Source: Thiopontia sp964551545
GTDB taxonomy: Bacteria; Pseudomonadota; Gammaproteobacteria; GCF-002020875
DNA: 64,000 nt
Reading direction: 5' to 3'
Assembly: GCA_964551545.1 (NCBI GenBank)
Contig: CAZKCT010000004.1
Location: 9,531-73,530 of the forward strand
The notes beneath the pieces were generated by a model. It was not told the origin of the DNA. It did no database searches and saw only the letters and a list, made by a program, of their open reading frames with translations. Of the stretch, positions 61,464-64,000 are shown one piece after another; the stretch's first letter is position 1; every line of letters starts with the position of its first letter. Position numbers and translations under genes: made by a program.

Positions 61464-62162
61464 ATGAGTCCCCAACGGTTGTCTGTCTTGTTGTTGAGTC
61501 TGCTGTTATTCAGTGGATGTGTGGCGGTGCCCCCGGATGTTCCTCGCCAGGTGCAGCAGGAGATCGAAGAGTATGACCTGCAGATGCTGGCCAAATCCGA
61601 TATGAGCCGGGTGGCGGAGTTGGGGCAGCGCGAGGTGCTGGATGCCCTGCGCTCCATGATGATTGCGCTCTACGCGGCCAATCCAGAGCAGCTGAAGCGG
61701 GGGAGTCCGTCAACCGTTCGGGCCAATGTTGAGCGGATCTTTGGGGCGAAGATTCGCTGGAATTTCCCAGAATTCGGGCAGGTCAAAGGGAATCAGATGC
61801 TGCGTCTTCCCTTTGACTCAGAGTATCGTGGAGATCGAGTGCTCGCCTTCACTGCAGCGTTGGTCTCCATGACCATGCGCTCCTACAACGGTACCACTCA
61901 ACTCTATTTATTGGATCGTCTCAGTCCGCAGAAAATTTACCACTCTGCCCGTAACTTTGAGACGGCGGCAGCGATGGCCAAGCGGGTCAAGCAGCGAGGG
62001 GGTGCCCCCTATTTGCGGATGGAGGCGGGAGAGCTCTCTCGGCTATTGGGACGTGCGGCCGCAGTGCAAGATCTGATGGCAACGCTCATTGCGGACCAGA
62101 CCAACCGCACTGTTACGGGAACCGTGCACTCGGTGACGGCGATGGTGTTACTTCCTATATAG
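61464..62162 (+). CDS. lipoprotein of unknown function
   Basis: 232 residues. Type II signal peptide with lipobox LFSGC (Cys about 20), mature part soluble and mixed alpha/beta. No known domain. It lies divergent to the GST gene and upstream of the sulfur-globule-like gene. Confidence 0.75.
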   Translation: MSPQRLSVLLLSLLLFSGCVAVPPDVPRQVQQEIEEYDLQMLAKSDMSRVAELGQREVLDALRSMMIALYAANPEQLKRGSPSTVRANVERIFGAKIRWNFPEFGQVKGNQMLRLPFDSEYRGDRVLAFTAALVSMTMRSYNGTTQLYLLDRLSPQKIYHSARNFETAAAMAKRVKQRGGAPYLRMEAGELSRLLGRAAAVQDLMATLIADQTNRTVTGTVHSVTAMVLLPI

Positions 62163-62237
62163 CTTTATGTTTATCTAATATATTGCTGTAAATAAACAGA
62201 TAAAATATAAATTAATTGTTCTTGTTCGTCCTGACGG

Positions 62238-62266
62238 TTGATTTTTCTATCGAAAATGGATAGAAT
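62238..62266 (+). promoter_or_regulatory. sigma-70 promoter for the sulfur-globule-like gene
   Basis: TTGATT and TAGAAT separated by exactly 17 bases, 63 bases before the start codon. Both boxes match consensus well. The region is very AT-rich compared with its surroundings. Confidence 0.7.
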
Positions 62267-62328
62267 TAAAGGGTTTACTGGAATATTTGAATAATCGGCT
62301 CCGGCCCGCTTCTAAAGAGAATTTCGAC

Positions 62329-62883
62329 ATGATGAAACGATGGATACAAGGGGTTGCTGTAGCAACTGGTCTGGCGGTCTCCCTGAGTGCTGCTGCCTTC
62401 TGGAACCCCAAAGATTGGGACCCTAAAGATGGTTGGGGCAACGGCTCAAATAGCCCTATGGCTCCTTTTGGTTGGGGCAGTAAGGATAAGCGTGGCCCCT
62501 TTGGTGGTGAGCACGGTTGGGGGGCGGTCGACTCCATGATGGATAACATGGGGATGGGGGATGCGATGAGTGACCTCAATACCGATGTGGAGTGGGACCT
62601 TAATATGGATACCAAGCTCAAGGGCAAGGCGAGTGGTGAAGGCAAGGCGAGTGGTGAGAGTCGCGCCAAGAACCGTGCACGTAGCCGCGCTGATCTGCAG
62701 AATCGGAATGTGCCCTACTATCCGGCACCATACTACTATCCGCAGCAACAGCCCGTAGCACCAGCCCCTTATGGTTATGGAGCGGCGCCTTATGCGCCCG
62801 TACCGTATGGCGCAATGGGTGGGATGCCATTTGCCCCGGCAATGCCGCAGATGATGCCGCCTGCACAATATTGGCAGCGTTAA
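62329..62883 (+). CDS. sulfur-globule-protein-like, secreted Pro/Tyr/Gly-rich protein
   Basis: 184 residues: signal peptide (to about 22, AAA), then a Trp/Gly/Asp-rich part (WNPKDWDPKDGWGNG, GWGSKDKRGPFGG), a middle with repeated KGKASGE, and a low-complexity tail of Tyr/Pro/Ala (YYPAPYYYP, APYGYGAAPYAPVPYG). Such composition is that of sulfur globule envelope proteins, which are structural coats of periplasmic sulfur deposits. Identity is from composition and context, not a defined domain. ATG at 62329 after AAAGAGA; a second in-frame ATG follows at once. Confidence 0.7.
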   Translation: MMKRWIQGVAVATGLAVSLSAAAFWNPKDWDPKDGWGNGSNSPMAPFGWGSKDKRGPFGGEHGWGAVDSMMDNMGMGDAMSDLNTDVEWDLNMDTKLKGKASGEGKASGESRAKNRARSRADLQNRNVPYYPAPYYYPQQQPVAPAPYGYGAAPYAPVPYGAMGGMPFAPAMPQMMPPAQYWQR

Positions 62884-62903
62884 CTTTTTTCCTGTCAGAT
62901 CAG

Positions 62904-62930
62904 AAGAGCCCTCCTTGTGAGGGCTTTTTT
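62904..62930 (+). terminator. terminator after the sulfur-globule-like gene
   Basis: AGCCCTC / GAGGGCT stem with a 5-base loop and T6, 21 bases past the stop. Confidence 0.88.
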
Positions 62931-62944
62931 GTGTCTGGCCCGTA

Positions 62945-63901
62945 TTACGAGATGGAGAGCCAGCGGTGCGCTTGCTCGATCTGTTCCTGGGTTGAGGGAG
63001 GCGGTTGCCACTCAAATTGGACCAGCATGATAGTCCAGATCCGTCGGTCAGAGCCGTAGAGGTTGACGAAGTCGAGTGGGGTCCCCCCCTGTTCTGGCGT
63101 ACGTTCAATGCCCATTCGATCAATCGAGAGCTGATACGGCTCGAGTCGGAGTGATTTCTCTGGATCAGTCATCACCTTGCGAAAGTGGTGGATGGCATGG
63201 TTGGTGTCGAGTTGTCGGTTGGTCTCGCGCCACTGCTCCCAAATCTCTTCGACTTTTTGGGGCTGGTCTGTGGTTTTAGCACGGTCTGTGGTTCGGATCT
63301 CGGCCTCGAGTTGTTTGCCTTGGCGGTAAAGGGACTCTCGATGCTCTTTTAGGATGTCGATCCCTTGGCCAACCTGGTTGGCAAGACGTTGCAGAAAATG
63401 GTCTCGGAGGAGTTGGCGGGCCTCTTCCTCCGAGGCGGCTGGAAGAGTAAACGTGTGATCGCGAAAATCGATGGTATGTTGAGGGACATCACTATGGAGC
63501 ACCTCGCCCTCTTGCTCGACGCCAAAGTGGAGCACGCGGCTCCAGCGAACGCCCATCAGTGCAAAGAGCTGTTGAGGGTCTCTCTCGGCGGGTGAGAACT
63601 CATGCATTGCAATGCTGAGCTTCAATATCTCCTTCAGCTCTTGGGGGGAGGCGAAGAGTGACCGAACCAGTGGATTGCTGCCAAAGTGGGCGTCGTCGAG
63701 GAGAATCGGGCCGGGGACCTGTGCGGTCAATTGATCAATATAGCCCAGTGCGCCATGCAGTGCCTTGCGGTAGCGTCGAGGGTACCCGGCACTCTGGAAC
63801 AGGAGCGGGTTGATGGATTGGATGGTGCTCTGGAGGTCTCGCTCCAGTGAGGTATCGGAGGGACGCCACCATTGCTGAAGTTGGTTTAGTAGAGAGCCCA
63901 T
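62945..63901 (-). CDS. conserved hypothetical protein
   Basis: 318 residues, soluble, many Gln/Glu/Arg and a probable coiled coil in the middle (about 170-215), no signal peptide. No motif recognised. The last 99 bases of the window, upstream of it, contain no gene I can support. Confidence 0.65.
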   Translation of the reverse strand: MGSLLNQLQQWWRPSDTSLERDLQSTIQSINPLLFQSAGYPRRYRKALHGALGYIDQLTAQVPGPILLDDAHFGSNPLVRSLFASPQELKEILKLSIAMHEFSPAERDPQQLFALMGVRWSRVLHFGVEQEGEVLHSDVPQHTIDFRDHTFTLPAASEEEARQLLRDHFLQRLANQVGQGIDILKEHRESLYRQGKQLEAEIRTTDRAKTTDQPQKVEEIWEQWRETNRQLDTNHAIHHFRKVMTDPEKSLRLEPYQLSIDRMGIERTPEQGGTPLDFVNLYGSDRRIWTIMLVQFEWQPPPSTQEQIEQAHRWLSIS

Positions 63902-64000
63902 TCTCTGTTAGTCAGAAATGTTGCCACTTGGGTTGTTGAGATGGATTCATAAAAACGATCATAGGTTAATGGTTACCCGACAGAGTGAGATATTGGCGGA

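Noticed and set aside
60758..61657. Stringent starvation protein SspA
   Set aside because: SspA and GSTs share the fold, but the CPYV catalytic site and absence of rplM-rpsI neighbours favour a GST.
62163..62237. Riboswitch or terminator in the AT-rich stretch after the lipoprotein gene
   Set aside because: Only a weak imperfect inverted repeat (TTTATCT / AGATAAA) is present, with no T tract or known aptamer core.

Overview
The window comes from a sulfur-oxidising, chemolithoautotrophic gammaproteobacterium. The main clues are the tail of a dsr operon of the oxidative type (dsrP-N-R-S), a complete sox set (soxB, a SoxK-like gene, soxX, soxY, soxZ, soxA), flavocytochrome c sulfide dehydrogenase (fccAB), a sulfur-globule-like protein, and a cluster for the reductive half of the TCA cycle. 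Housekeeping blocks (pcnB-folK-panBCD, tig-clpP-clpX-lon-ppiD, fabI, yejABEF) have standard gammaproteobacterial order. The gene content fits the Sedimenticola / Thiodiazotropha / tubeworm-symbiont neighbourhood, but the sequence alone does not fix the genus.

Layout: 1-2.4 kb, dsrP (3' end), dsrN, dsrR, dsrS. 2.4-3.5 kb, a small unknown gene and a Bax-inhibitor (YccA) gene. 3.6-21.6 kb, all on the minus strand and read from high to low coordinates: a three-gene NADH-linked fumarate-reductase-like operon; 2-oxoglutarate:ferredoxin oxidoreductase (korA, korB) with an 840-residue ferredoxin-tailed protein, rnfB and a 1487-residue PFOR-like protein; then sucC, sucD and rnfC. 21.7-25.9 kb, tRNA-Glu, pcnB, folK, panB, panC, panD. 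25.9-26.9 kb, rhodanese and small membrane proteins. 27.0-28.8 kb, an ECF sigma factor, a transmembrane anti-sigma factor ending in a DsrE-like domain, and a secreted DsrE-like protein. 28.8-34.2 kb, a cytochrome c and the sox genes. 34.5-37.8 kb, a Wolinella-type succinate dehydrogenase/fumarate reductase (cytochrome b, flavoprotein, Fe-S). 38.1-42.7 kb (minus), fccB-fccA and an ankyrin / NapC-type tetraheme / diheme cytochrome operon. 42.9 kb, a MITE-like element. 43.1-51.3 kb, tig, clpP, clpX, lon, two tRNAs split by an assembly gap, ppiD. 51.4-60.8 kb, fabI and yejA-(insert)-yejB-yejE-yejF; the insert holds defence-gene remnants, a UPF0175/DUF3368 toxin-antitoxin pair and a DUF3037 gene. 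60.8-63.9 kb, a GST, a lipoprotein, the sulfur-globule-like protein and an unknown gene.

How it fits together: reduced sulfur is oxidised in the periplasm by Sox and FccAB and in the cytoplasm by Dsr, with sulfur stored in globules. The electrons can feed the 3.6-21.6 kb cluster, which encodes three consecutive reductive TCA steps (fumarate to succinate, succinate to succinyl-CoA, succinyl-CoA to 2-oxoglutarate). With KOR sit two proteins derived from 2-oxoacid oxidoreductases, apparently lacking a working thiamine site, and only two of the six Rnf subunits (B and C). I regard this as the best candidate for a poorly described electron-delivery complex. The second candidate is the sigma/anti-sigma pair with a DsrE-like periplasmic sensor placed directly upstream of the sox genes.
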